Positions 26,014 through 36,400 of a stretch of DNA of 64,000 nt are shown here, piece by piece. The notes under the pieces were generated by a model that was given only the letters and a program-made list of their open reading frames with translations, made no database searches and was not told the DNA's origin. The stretch covers positions 62,001 through 126,000 of the forward strand of contig NZ_JAAZWE010000007.1 of the NCBI RefSeq assembly GCF_013185185.1, given 5' to 3'. This DNA is from Saccharibacillus endophyticus. Lineage in GTDB: Bacteria > Bacillota > Bacilli > Paenibacillales > Paenibacillaceae. The first letter of the stretch is position 1. Every line of letters starts with the position of its first letter. The translations under genes and the position numbers were made by a program.

Positions 26014-29000
26014 ATGGACGGAAAAGTCTGGAAACGGTTAAATGTATGCGTTATCATTGCGGTGTTAACGGCAGGAGCGACGTGGGGAGGAAGCGGAAAC
26101 GCGAACGCGGCTGCGGGCGGCGCATCGTCGTCCGCCGATTCGGGCGTACCGGAGCAACAATCTCTTCCGGCTCCGTCTTCAACCGAAGACGTTTTGCCGG
26201 GCAATACGCCTTCGGTCCCGGCAAACGGGACGCCTTCCGAAGAACCGCTGCCGTCCGGTCAGAAGCCTGACGCTCCGGCTGCCGAAAACGAATCCCCGTC
26301 GCCGGACGAAGAAGCGGAGATCCCGGCCGACGCAGAGGCTTCCGGATCGATTGCGGAAAAGCCGTCCTCGCTTTCCGCTTTATCGTCGGCCGCCGTGGTC
26401 GCCGACGATTTCGAAGCCGGTACCGTCGGTTCGCCGCCTGCCGGTTGGACGATCGGCACGCCGCCCGCGGGCGTGACGGCCAAGATCGCGCAGTTGGCCG
26501 AACGCGGAGGCAAGGTGCTGCGGATTGAGCAGGCCGCTCCGGTCGCGAGCGGCCATAACTTCCGGCGCAGCGCGGCGATCTCGACGAGTCGAAGCTCGCT
26601 GTCTTACAGTTTCAGCGTCGATCAGACGAACGCCGTCGTGTATCTGCCGACGCCCGCCGCCGCGGGACAAGCCGGCTCGATGGTCCAATTCGCCGTTTAC
26701 GGCGGGGAGATCAGCTACATGAAGCAGGGCGTTTCCGGCTGGACCAAGCTGATGCCGGTAACGGCCGGCACGTGGTACGACGTGCGGCTTGCCATGAACA
26801 GCACGGCGAACACGTTCGATCTGGAAGTCGACGGCCGCCGCCTACTGACCAAGGAGCCGATGAAGATCGCCGGTCCGATGGCGAGCTTTTACCTCGGGGT
26901 GTACCGCGAAAACGCAGGCTCGGTCAGCTTCGACGATTTCGAAGCGGCCGATTACGCGGCGGCCGAAGCCGCAGCTTTCGCCCAAAGCCAATACGATCTG
27001 GCGACGGGCCGGACGCTCGACCTGGCGCTGAATTTCTCGCCCGCCGGTACCACGGACCGCAACGCGACGTTTTCGACCGGCGACGCGTCGGTCGCGACGG
27101 TCGACGCCAACGGCCGGGTGACGGGTATCGCGCCCGGAACGACGGTCATTTCCGCGCAGCCGGACGAAGACGTCCCGGCTGCGCAAACGACGGTGGTCGT
27201 TGCCGATATTCCGGCGACCGGCATCGTGATCGAACCGCTTGACGGACCGGTTCCGGTCGGCTCCCGCGTACTGACGGCCGCGACGATCCAGCCGGAAGAC
27301 ACGACGGAAGCCGAGCTTTCCTGGACTTCGTCGAACGCAGCGGTCGCGACCGTCGACCGTTACGGCGAAGTGACGGGCGTGTCGCCCGGACAGGCGACGA
27401 TCACGGCCGCTTCGGCGAACGGTACGGCCGAAGGAACGGTCTCCGTCACGGTGACCGCCCGCACGGTCATGACGTATCTGTTCGTCTCGCCGGAGGGCAG
27501 CGACGGCGGCGACGGCAGTCAGGCGTCGCCGTTCGCGACGATCGAACGCGCTCAGCAGGAAGTGCGGTCGCTCAACAACGGCATGACGGGCGATATCGTG
27601 GTCAATCTCGGGGCGGGCACGTATACGCTGGAAAACACGCTGAGCTTTACGCCGGAAGATTCCGGCAGCGGCGGGCATTTCGTGATATACCGCGGCGCGG
27701 GCGGCGAAGAAACCGTCATCAGCGGCGGCCGCGAAATTTCCGGCTGGACGGAAACGCAGCCGGGCAGCGGCATCTACCGCGCGGATACGGCCGCCGGATT
27801 GGAAACGCGCCAACTGTTCGTGAACGGCGTGCGGGCGGTTCGGGCGCGCAGCGAAGGCGTGGATCGTCCGAACAAGACGGATGCCGGTTATACGTCGCGA
27901 GATACGCAGATCGCGTCGTGGAGCGACGCGGACGAGCTGGAATTCGTGTTTGAAGACGTCTGGACCCATTCGCGGGTCCGGGTGCAGTCGGTCGCGCAGT
28001 CGAACGGCCTCGCTAACTTCACCCTGCGCGATCCCGGCTGGACGAACGTCAAAGACCGCGGTCAGACGTCGGCCACGCTTCCGGTCTACTACGAGAACGC
28101 GTTGGAACTGCTCGACCAACCGGGCGAGTGGTATCACGACCGCGAAGCGAACGCGATGTACTACATGCCGCGTCAGGGGGAAGACCTGAGTGCGGCGGAG
28201 GTGATCGCGCCGGAACTGGAACAGCTCGTGACGGTGAAGGGACAATCCGCCGACCTGCCGGTCCGCAACCTGAATTTCGAAAACGTGGCGTTCATGTATA
28301 CGACCTGGATGCGTCCGAGCACCGACGCCGGACACTCCGACGCGCAAAATAACCATCTGCGTTACAAAGGCACGCCGGACGAGCTGACGCCGGCCGCGGT
28401 CGAGGTGGAGCTGGCGAACACGGTCAACTTCGCCGGATCCACGTTCGCCAAGCTCGGCATCACCGGGCTGCGGCTGCAAAACGGCGTGCAAAACAGCCTG
28501 ATCGAAGGCAACCGCTTTTACGACCTGTCGGGCGGGGCAGTCAACGTCGGCCAGCCGAATTCGTCGGACCGCAGCGTGTTCAATCCCGACGATCATCGGC
28601 TGAGCATGAAAAACGACGATGTCCTCAACAATGTGATCCACGATATCGGCGTCGATTACAAATCGGCGGCGGCGGTGTCGGCCGGTTATCCGCTCGATAT
28701 GGAGATCAGCCACAACGAAATGTACAATCTGCCTTACAGCGGCGTGCATATGGGATACGGCTGGGCCAAAGACTTCGATCCGGTCACGCAAAACGTCAAG
28801 ATCGAAAGCAACCTGATCTACGACCTGATGGGCATGGGACTGCGCGACGGCGGCGCGATTTACACGCTGGGCACGACCGGAGCGACCACGGCCGACAAAA
28901 ATCTGGTGCGCGGCAATTATATCCGCAACCAGCTCGACGCCAACGCCGCGCTGTATACCGACGAAGGCTCGGCGTACTGGAAATTCGACGGCAACGTGAT

Positions 29001-30375
29001 CGACCTGAAAGACTCGCCGCCGTGGACGTCCCCGATGCGCTGGGCGATGGCGTACGTGCCGTCGATCCACGACGTGGACTACGTGAACAACTACACGACG
29101 ACGAGCACGTACACCAACAACGGCACAGGCGTGGTGTTCCAGAACAATACGGTCGTTCCGGACGCGAACTGGCCGCAGGCCGCGCAGGCGATCATCGCCG
29201 AAGCGGGCTTGGAAAACGCTTACGCTTCGTTGAACGATCAAGAAATCGGACGTTGGAACGCCGACGCCCTAGAACTTGATCCGGGCGACAGCGCGACGTT
29301 GACGCCGATCAAGCGCGGCGGCAAAGGCGAGGCGCTAAGCGGCATCAACGCAGAAATCCGTTACCGCAGCCTCGATCCTTCGGTCGCGACCGTGGACGCG
29401 CAAGGCGAGGTGACGGGCATCGCGCAAGGCACGGCGACCGTCCGGATTCAAATCCTCGAAGGAAGCGTGCTAAGGCTGCTGGACGTCGAGGTCCAGGTAG
29501 GCGACGAGTGGGTCGGAATCGAGCTGAAAGGTCAGCCGGGTCGTATCGCGAACGTGCGCGACGGCTCGTCGCTTCAACTTGAACCGTACGGTTTGACCAT
29601 GTTCGGCGACCGGGAAACGGCCGGTTCGGTGACGTACGACGGTTCGGACGATTCGATCTTCACCGTGGACGCTTCGGGCAAGCTGACCGCGCATGCCGTC
29701 GGAACGGCGACCCTCACGCTGACGGGCGACGACCCGGAAGGCAATCCGATCGCCGCCGATTACGAAATCCGCGTCTGGAACGCGCAAAGCGCCGATCCGG
29801 TATCGCTGCAATCGGCGATCGAAGATCCGGCAGGCTGGTACGTCAACACGCCGTCGAACGGATTGAGCGAGCTGGAAAACGGCGTTCTCGCGCTGCGCGC
29901 CCCGGCCGGATACATGGCATACGCGGAGCGCAAATTCCAGAACGAAAAGCTGCTGTTCGACCTGAAGATCGACGACGCGGCGGATTCGGCCAATTGGTAC
30001 GCGATGATGCTGGGCAGCCAGGACATCTCGCAAAATTACAACCTCGGCACGATGTACCTGGCGATCATGAACCACGACAAGATCGAGCTGCACCGTTTCA
30101 ATAAAGGCAAACGCACCATTCTGTACGGCACGGTCAGCCAAAATCCCGACGTTCCGGGTCCGGCGGGCTTCGGCGTTCCGAACACCATGCTGACGTTCGG
30201 ACAGAAGCACGAGATCGAAACGGGGCTGTTCCGAGAAAGCGGCGGCGTCCGCATCATTCTCAAGTCGGACGGTCAGGAAGTGTTCAACTATCTGGATACG
30301 TCGACGGAAGCGATCGGCGACGCGGGGCATCTGGGCTTCATTTCCCGTCAGCGGATCACCGAATTGTCGCAATAA
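26014..30375 (+). CDS. Secreted multidomain parallel beta-helix protein, GH141-like, with Ig-like (BIG2) domains
   Basis: Large exported protein of 1453 aa. A signal peptide with cleavage near ANAAAG is followed by a Pro/Ser/Glu-rich linker to about residue 130. Then come a lectin/laminin-like domain (about 135-318), two BIG2 domains (about 325-485, with VATVDANGRVTGIAPGT and VATVDRYGEVTGVSPGQ), a right-handed parallel beta-helix (about 488-1080, starting VSPEGSDGGDGSQASPFATI with VINLG-type rungs and ISGGREISGW), two more BIG2-like domains and a C-terminal lectin-like domain. The beta-helix start fits GH141, a family that includes an alpha-L-fucosidase acting on rhamnogalacturonan II; nearby fucose genes agree. 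No sortase or SLH anchor is visible. GGAGATG precedes the ATG; a cre-like sequence lies at 26043-26056. Confidence 0.75.
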   Translation: MDGKVWKRLNVCVIIAVLTAGATWGGSGNANAAAGGASSSADSGVPEQQSLPAPSSTEDVLPGNTPSVPANGTPSEEPLPSGQKPDAPAAENESPSPDEEAEIPADAEASGSIAEKPSSLSALSSAAVVADDFEAGTVGSPPAGWTIGTPPAGVTAKIAQLAERGGKVLRIEQAAPVASGHNFRRSAAISTSRSSLSYSFSVDQTNAVVYLPTPAAAGQAGSMVQFAVYGGEISYMKQGVSGWTKLMPVTAGTWYDVRLAMNSTANTFDLEVDGRRLLTKEPMKIAGPMASFYLGVYRENAGSVSFDDFEAADYAAAEAAAFAQSQYDLATGRTLDLALNFSPAGTTDRNATFSTGDASVATVDANGRVTGIAPGTTVISAQPDEDVPAAQTTVVVADIPATGIVIEPLDGPVPVGSRVLTAATIQPEDTTEAELSWTSSNAAVATVDRYGEVTGVSPGQATITAASANGTAEGTVSVTVTARTVMTYLFVSPEGSDGGDGSQASPFATIERAQQEVRSLNNGMTGDIVVNLGAGTYTLENTLSFTPEDSGSGGHFVIYRGAGGEETVISGGREISGWTETQPGSGIYRADTAAGLETRQLFVNGVRAVRARSEGVDRPNKTDAGYTSRDTQIASWSDADELEFVFEDVWTHSRVRVQSVAQSNGLANFTLRDPGWTNVKDRGQTSATLPVYYENALELLDQPGEWYHDREANAMYYMPRQGEDLSAAEVIAPELEQLVTVKGQSADLPVRNLNFENVAFMYTTWMRPSTDAGHSDAQNNHLRYKGTPDELTPAAVEVELANTVNFAGSTFAKLGITGLRLQNGVQNSLIEGNRFYDLSGGAVNVGQPNSSDRSVFNPDDHRLSMKNDDVLNNVIHDIGVDYKSAAAVSAGYPLDMEISHNEMYNLPYSGVHMGYGWAKDFDPVTQNVKIESNLIYDLMGMGLRDGGAIYTLGTTGATTADKNLVRGNYIRNQLDANAALYTDEGSAYWKFDGNVIDLKDSPPWTSPMRWAMAYVPSIHDVDYVNNYTTTSTYTNNGTGVVFQNNTVVPDANWPQAAQAIIAEAGLENAYASLNDQEIGRWNADALELDPGDSATLTPIKRGGKGEALSGINAEIRYRSLDPSVATVDAQGEVTGIAQGTATVRIQILEGSVLRLLDVEVQVGDEWVGIELKGQPGRIANVRDGSSLQLEPYGLTMFGDRETAGSVTYDGSDDSIFTVDASGKLTAHAVGTATLTLTGDDPEGNPIAADYEIRVWNAQSADPVSLQSAIEDPAGWYVNTPSNGLSELENGVLALRAPAGYMAYAERKFQNEKLLFDLKIDDAADSANWYAMMLGSQDISQNYNLGTMYLAIMNHDKIELHRFNKGKRTILYGTVSQNPDVPGPAGFGVPNTMLTFGQKHEIETGLFRESGGVRIILKSDGQEVFNYLDTSTEAIGDAGHLGFISRQRITELSQ
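26043..26056. promoter_or_regulatory. cre-like site inside the 5' end of the beta-helix gene
   Basis: TGTATGCGTTATCA fits the cre consensus with one mismatch at codons 10-15, where bound CcpA could act as a roadblock. Its reverse complement resembles the 16-mer at 17862 and 20256. Confidence 0.45.
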
Positions 30376-30391
30376 ACTCAAAAGTCCGGCG

Positions 30392-30421
30392 AGCGGCGCA
30401 GCGGGATTTCCCTGCGCCGCT
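30392..30421 (+). terminator. Strong hairpin after the beta-helix gene
   Basis: Perfect 10-bp stem AGCGGCGCAG (30392-30401) and CTGCGCCGCT (30412-30421), extended by GG/CC in the loop. No T-tract follows, so it may only stabilise or attenuate the message. Confidence 0.4.
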
Positions 30422-30522
30422 TCGTCGGCGAACGCGCAGGGAGCGGGGCGAGGAAAAGAAATCCGGATCAAACGGCGTCCGGCTTGAACCTGAACAAACG
30501 GCTTTTCGGAAGGAGGGAGAAC

Positions 30523-32796
30523 ATGCATAAAAAGTGGCTGTACCGGTTGATTTTGTCGTATCTGCCGATCCTGTTCGCGGTCGTATCGTGCTTGGTGATC
30601 GTGTTTTTTATGACGCTGGGCGAAACGGTGCGCAAACAGACGCTTCGGGCCAACGAAATTTACGCGCAAAACGTGGTCCAGGTGGTGGACACGTCGCTGC
30701 GCGGCATCGAAACGCCGACGATCAAAGGATTGCTGCTGAACGATCGGGTCGGCGCTTTTTTCCAGGAATCCGAATCGTCCACGCCTTACCGCGATTACGG
30801 AGTCACCGAAGCGCTGCTCGATTTCATGTCTCCCCTGCCCATGATCGACTCCGTTTACGTGTACCGCCGAGCCGACGGCAAAGTGCTGATGCAGTCGTTC
30901 TCATCGTCGCTGCCGTCGTTCGGAGACCAGGCTTTTATCGAAAAAAGCTTGGCCGAACCGACGGCTCCGGCGTGGAGCGGGCTGCGGCAGATGCGGTTGT
31001 TCCCGGGCGACCGCGATCCGAGAGCCGTCGTGTCGCTCAGCAAGCAGGTCCCTTACTTTTCCGGGGAGCAGGGACTGATCGTCGTCAACGTGCGCAAAGA
31101 ATCGATCCAGTCGATGATCGGGGAGATGAGCCGCGAAAACGCCGACGTTTGCATCAAAGACGAAGCCGGCGGCATCATCGGAGGTTCGCGGCAAAGCTGT
31201 TCGGACGAAGGCGGTCGCGAAAAAATCTCGCTCGTTTCTCCGTATACCGGCTGGAACGTGGAGATCCGGTTGGCGGGAGTCGGGGCGTTTTCGCTGCTGT
31301 CGGCGTTCTCCGGTCTATGGACGCTGCTCGGCTTCGCCGCGATCGTCGGAGGCATCGCCGCCATGACGTATATCAGCCACCGCCATTACCGGCCGCTCGG
31401 CCAGGTCATGAACCGGATCGCCGCCTTGGCGGAGCAGCATCGGGAGCGCGGCATCTCGACGCCGGGGCGCAGCGACGACGAGTTCGCGTTCATCGAACGG
31501 TCGTTGGAAAAGCTGATCGAGCAGGCCAACGATTATGAACGGCAGCAGGCGGAAGGACTGCCTTACCGCCGCGCGTACGTGTTCAAGGAATTGCTGGAAG
31601 GCAGCCGCGAACGGCCGCCGGAAGAATGGGACCGCGAAGCGTCGAGTCTCGGGATGGCCGGCGAATTCGAGGGCAGCCTGGTCGGCGTCGCCGAGATCGA
31701 CGCTTACGCTTCGCTGTCGGCGGAGCATACGCCGCGCGATCTGGCGCTGTTCAAATTCATGCTGCGCAGCGTCATTCAGGAGATCGCAGACGAATGCGGC
31801 GAGCCGCTGTGGACGGAATGGATCGGGCCGGACAGATTGGGACTGCTTTACCGCGGGCGTCCCGGCGCGGAGCGTTACGCCGATCCGACGCGCTTTGCGG
31901 CGATGGCGCGGCAGGCGGGCGGCTGGTTGAAGCAGAACGCCAAATTCACCGCGACGTTCGGCTTCGGCGGCATGTCGGAGGATTTGACGGGCATTTCCGC
32001 TTCGTACCGCAAAGCTTTGGCCGCGCTGGACCGCAAAGTGGCGGAAGGACCGGGTGCGGCGTACGTGTTCGGCCGCGCGGGAGAAGGAACGGCCGGAGGA
32101 GGCATGGACGAGCTCGTGCAGACGGTGCGCGAAGCGGCGCTGGCGTTCCGGCTCGGCAGCGGCGAATGGGAAGGACTGGTCGAGCGTTTTTTCGCGCTGA
32201 TGTCGGCGGACGCTTGTTCCAAAGAAGACGTGGTGCGCCTGCTTCGCCTGCTGCAAGCGCAATTCGGGCGGGAAATGCAGGAGCTGCCGCAGCCGATGCA
32301 GGAGATTTGGACGACCTGCGGTCTGCGCGGCATTCCGTCTTCGACGGCGGATTTCGAATGGATTGGCGAATTGAAGGGCCCGCTGTTAGACTCGCTGCGC
32401 GAAGCGGAAGGGCGTCTAAAAGAAAACCGGATGAACCGCGAGCATTACGGCCTGGCGAACCGGATGCGGGAATACGTGGCGGAGCATTACGGCGATCCCG
32501 ATTTTTCGCTGACGCAGATCAGCGAAGCATTCGACGGGAACGCCAAAACGATCAGCCGGATTTTCAAGGAAGAGCTCGGCGAAAAGTTCGTCGATTACCT
32601 CGCCCGGCTGCGGATGGAAGAAGCCAAACGTCTGTTGGTCGAGAGTGACGAATCGGTGCAAGATATCGCGGAAAAAATCGGCTATCTGTATCCGATGTCG
32701 TTCATCCGCGTGTTCAAAAAGCTCGAAGGCGCAACGCCGGGCGAATACCGCAAAGAACGGCAAACCGAAAGCGCGGCACGCAAACGCGAAGGTTGA
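30523..32796 (+). CDS. Membrane-anchored AraC-family sensor/transcriptional regulator
   Basis: Second one-protein sensor-regulator of the window, 757 aa. It has an N-terminal membrane segment (LILSYLPILFAVVSCLVIVF), an extracellular sensing region of about 220 residues, a second membrane segment near residue 265 (LWTLLGFAAIVGGIAAMTYI), a HAMP-like stretch and a cytoplasmic part. The C-terminal 100 residues hold the two AraC helix-turn-helix units (FSLTQISEAFDGNAKTISR and VQDIAEKIGYLYPMSFIRVF) ending TPGEYRKE. ATG 30523 with AAGGAGGG is chosen over an upstream in-frame codon at 30484. It likely controls the GH2/GH94 genes behind it and perhaps the beta-helix gene in front. Confidence 0.9.
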   Translation: MHKKWLYRLILSYLPILFAVVSCLVIVFFMTLGETVRKQTLRANEIYAQNVVQVVDTSLRGIETPTIKGLLLNDRVGAFFQESESSTPYRDYGVTEALLDFMSPLPMIDSVYVYRRADGKVLMQSFSSSLPSFGDQAFIEKSLAEPTAPAWSGLRQMRLFPGDRDPRAVVSLSKQVPYFSGEQGLIVVNVRKESIQSMIGEMSRENADVCIKDEAGGIIGGSRQSCSDEGGREKISLVSPYTGWNVEIRLAGVGAFSLLSAFSGLWTLLGFAAIVGGIAAMTYISHRHYRPLGQVMNRIAALAEQHRERGISTPGRSDDEFAFIERSLEKLIEQANDYERQQAEGLPYRRAYVFKELLEGSRERPPEEWDREASSLGMAGEFEGSLVGVAEIDAYASLSAEHTPRDLALFKFMLRSVIQEIADECGEPLWTEWIGPDRLGLLYRGRPGAERYADPTRFAAMARQAGGWLKQNAKFTATFGFGGMSEDLTGISASYRKALAALDRKVAEGPGAAYVFGRAGEGTAGGGMDELVQTVREAALAFRLGSGEWEGLVERFFALMSADACSKEDVVRLLRLLQAQFGREMQELPQPMQEIWTTCGLRGIPSSTADFEWIGELKGPLLDSLREAEGRLKENRMNREHYGLANRMREYVAEHYGDPDFSLTQISEAFDGNAKTISRIFKEELGEKFVDYLARLRMEEAKRLLVESDESVQDIAEKIGYLYPMSFIRVFKKLEGATPGEYRKERQTESAARKREG

Positions 32797-32808
32797 AAGG
32801 GGCCTGAC

Positions 32809-33495
32809 ATGAAGCGATGGATGTATCGGGGGTGGAGCGATGACGCCGCAAAGGCGCAAGCTTTTTTTCGGGCGTTCGGCCAAGGCGAAAAAAGCCGCGA
32901 AACGAAACGGAAGATGGCAGGCACGGGCGTCGCGCGTATCAGCTTGTTCGAAGGAAGCGGACATTGGTTTTTGTACGCGGAAACGGAGATTGCGAACGAA
33001 CGGGCAGGCATTCCGTTCGAAGCGTTTTTTCCCGGCCTGCCGTCCGTGCTTGCGGGGTGGCCGGGCGAACGGGAGAGCAGAACGTGCGTGCCGATGAGCG
33101 ATATTTTCCACTATCGTCGCGATGCGGACAGCCGTTCGTGGCGAAGAACGCGGCAGACGGAAAGTTACGGGCGTCTCGCGCGGCTCAGACCGGACAAGAT
33201 ATCGAGCTACGTGTTTTACCATTATCAATATCAGGAAGAAAAACCGGGGGACGGGGACAAATACGGCATCATCGGACTGCATGAACAATGGCTGTTTTTT
33301 TACGCCGAGCGGCCCGCGACCCTCGAAGCGGCGCCGTACGAAGGAACGCTGAACACGCGCCGCACGCCGGAAGATTGGGGAACCGTCATGCGGCCGCACT
33401 TTATTCCGTGGACGGAAGCTGAGGAAAACGAAGACGTTTGGCTGAATCTCGAGCGGGTGCTGGAGATCGGGGCTGCTCAGGAAGAAGGGGAGTGA
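32809..33495 (+). CDS. Uncharacterised protein in the GH2/GH94 operon
   Basis: Protein of 228 aa with no family that I recognise, starting 12 bases after the regulator gene behind GAAAGGGG and ending 4 bases before the GH2 gene. It is rich in Trp, Tyr and Phe (MKRWMYRGWSDDAAKAQAFF, GHWFLYAETE, YVFYHYQYQE, LHEQWLFFYAE). The alternating strands and aromatic residues hint at a ferredoxin-like or mutarotase-like dimeric barrel, but there is no decisive motif. No signal peptide or membrane segment. The tight spacing says it works with the GH2 and GH94 enzymes, perhaps on sugar anomers (inference). Confidence 0.7.
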   Translation: MKRWMYRGWSDDAAKAQAFFRAFGQGEKSRETKRKMAGTGVARISLFEGSGHWFLYAETEIANERAGIPFEAFFPGLPSVLAGWPGERESRTCVPMSDIFHYRRDADSRSWRRTRQTESYGRLARLRPDKISSYVFYHYQYQEEKPGDGDKYGIIGLHEQWLFFYAERPATLEAAPYEGTLNTRRTPEDWGTVMRPHFIPWTEAEENEDVWLNLERVLEIGAAQEEGE

Positions 33496-33499
33496 ACGG

Positions 33500-36400
33500 A
33501 TGACGCGGAAAACGGAACGCGCGATGCAGGAATATGCAGCCGTGCCGGGAAAAAGCGCGGAAAAGAAAGGATTTCGAAGCAAGCTGTGCCTGAACGGGCT
33601 GTGGGATTTCATGCCGCTCTACGATCGGTCGCAGGAGTTGTCGCTGCCGGAATCGGTCGCGTACGAAAAACGAAAAGTGAGCGTGCCGTCGAGCTGGCGG
33701 GGCGCGTACGAGTCGCGTCCCGGCTATGCGTTCGGACGGATCGAGGCGTACGGCTACGAATTGTTCGCTCCGTACGGTTATCCGAAGGAGTGGGACCGGG
33801 CGGAAGCGGGACTGCTGCGCCGCAGCTTCGTCGTGCCGGCGGACTGGACGGACCGGCGCATCCTGCTGAGACTGGACGGGGTGATGCAGCAGGCGGCGGT
33901 CTACGTGAACGGGGAGCAAATCGCGGTATGGCGCGACGGCTACCTGCCGCTTCGGCTCGATCTGACCGCCCGCCTGCGTCCCGGGGAGACATGCGAACTT
34001 CAGGTAGTATGCGCGAATTTCGATCAAACGGCGATTCCGTCCGGCGCCGTCAAAGTGACCGGGCTGACCGGATCGTGGTTCGGCTATCTGGCGCGGGGCT
34101 TATGGCAGGACGTCTGGCTGGAAAGCGTTCCGCATACCGCGCTGGAATCGGTGTCGGTGCGGACTTCCGTCCGCGAAAGCCGATTGGAAATCGAGGCCTT
34201 GATCGGCGCAAGCGCGCAACGGACCCCGAGCGGCGATTGGTCCGTCAGGCTGAACGTGCGCCGGGCGGATCGGCCGGGCGAAGCGCCGGTGCTGACCGCG
34301 GAAGTCCGACCGGGATCGCTGGAGGAAGCGGAAAAAGTCACGGAACCGGGAAAAGAGCCGGCGCGACGTTCGTCGGACGATCGCGGCATCGGCCCCCACG
34401 ACCCTTCGCTGGCCGCCGGAGGAAGCGGCGGCGAAGGTAAGAGCGGTCTGCGTTTATGCGAAAACGAAACGCGTCCGCCGCTCGGCACTGCGCGGTTCCG
34501 GTCGGAATGGACGGACGCGGAGCTGTGGAGTCCGGATTCTCCGGTGTTGTACGAAGCGGAATTGGAGCTGTTGGACGGCGGGATCGCGGTCGATGCGATT
34601 ACGGAACGGTTCGGGTTTCGCGAATTTTGGACCGACGGTCCGGAATTCGTGCTGAACGGCATTCCGATCCGTCTGCGCGGGGATTCGTGGCATTTTCAAG
34701 GGGCGACGCAGCAAACGGAAGATTACGTGCGGACTTGGTACGCGATGTGCCGCGAAGCCGGCGTGAACTGCATCCGTCTCCATGCGGAGCCGTACCCGGA
34801 CTATTTTTTGCGGATCGCGGACGAAACGGGCATGCTGCTTGTCGGCGAAACGGCGATTTACGGCTCCGGCAAGTCGATGGCCGCCGATCATCCGGATTAT
34901 ATTCGCGGCGCGTACGAGCATGTGCGGCGTCTGGTTCGGCGCGACCGCAACCATCCTTCGGTCGTGCTGTGGAGCGTCGAAAACGAAATGCGCTGGGTCG
35001 ACGGACGAGACGTGTTCAAAACGCATATTCCGGCTTTAATGGAGGAAATGCGCAGGCTCGATCCGACCCGGCCGATCGTCGCGGAAGGCGATAACCGGCT
35101 GCTCCCGAAAGCGCTGACCGAAGCGGAAAGCCGGCATTACAATATCGACGGCACGATCGCCCAATGGGACCGGAACGTTCCGCTGACGTTCGGCGAGCAC
35201 GGGAGCTGGTGGTACATCTGTCCGCAGAACGCCAGCGTGTACGCGGGATTGAGCGCGTATCGGCATACGGACGAAGCGGTCAAAGGTCTGGCCGAAAAAG
35301 AGCGGCTGTTCATCGAATACGCGCGGCGTCAAGGCGTATCGGGCATCTCGACGTTCAACTTCGCACATTATTTCATGCGCGCCATGCCGGAGCGGGACAT
35401 ACGGCTGGAATGGGACGATCCCGCGACGCCGGGCGTCAAACCGGCTTACGTCCCGGCCTATTCGCTGACGCTGAACAACGGGCTTTTGCCGCCGGAATAT
35501 CCGGCGTACAAGCCGAACCCCGCATTCGCCGTCATGCGCGAAGCGTTCCGTCCGGCGGCGCTGATCGCGGCCGAGTACGACCGCTGCTTTTTCGACGACG
35601 CGCCGATCGCGCGCAGCTTCGACGCGCATAACGACACGCAATTCGCCCGCGACGTGACCGTGGAGTTCGTCGTCGCGCAGGGCGGGCGCGAGCTGAAGCG
35701 GGAGAAGACGGAGTTCCGGCAGAGGCCGGCCGAAAACAAGTCCGTGGCGTTCCGCTGGCAGCCGGAGCCGGTTAGGGCGGATTTTGCGAAAACGAACGCC
35801 GCAAAAAGCAGGTTCGGACAAGATGCGCCGAGACCGTCGGGCGAAAACGCCGCGCGGCTGCCCGAAGAAACGGCAGATCTGACGGCGGTGCTTTATCACG
35901 ACGGGCTCAAGGTGCATGAAATCCGCAAAACGTACCGTTTGTTTTCCGGCGAACTCAAAAGCGCGCCGCTGCGTTTGCGGAGTTCCTGCGTTTATGTCGG
36001 CAAAGAACGCGATTACGCTCTTTTGCAGCGGCTGCTTCCCGACTGTCGCCGGATCGCTGCGCGCGGGATCGGCAAACAAGACGCCGCGTCGCTGCTTATC
36101 GTCGGAAGCTTGATCCGGGACGAAGACGGGGGAATCGAGCGCGGGATCAAAACGTTCGCCGCGAAAGGAGGACGCGTGCTGCTGCTGGAGCAGGATTCGT
36201 TTTCGATCGGCCGTTTGGCGCTGAGCCGCCGCGATTTCATCCGCGCCCATGCCGCGAGTTACGATCATCCGATTCTGGACGGATTCGGCGACGAAGATTT
36301 TATGTTCTGGGAGCCGGAGCTTCGCGAGGAGGGACCGTTGCCGATCGCCGCCGCCGCTTACGAGAAGCCGGCGGCGGGCGATTGCCTCCTGCTGCTGGAA

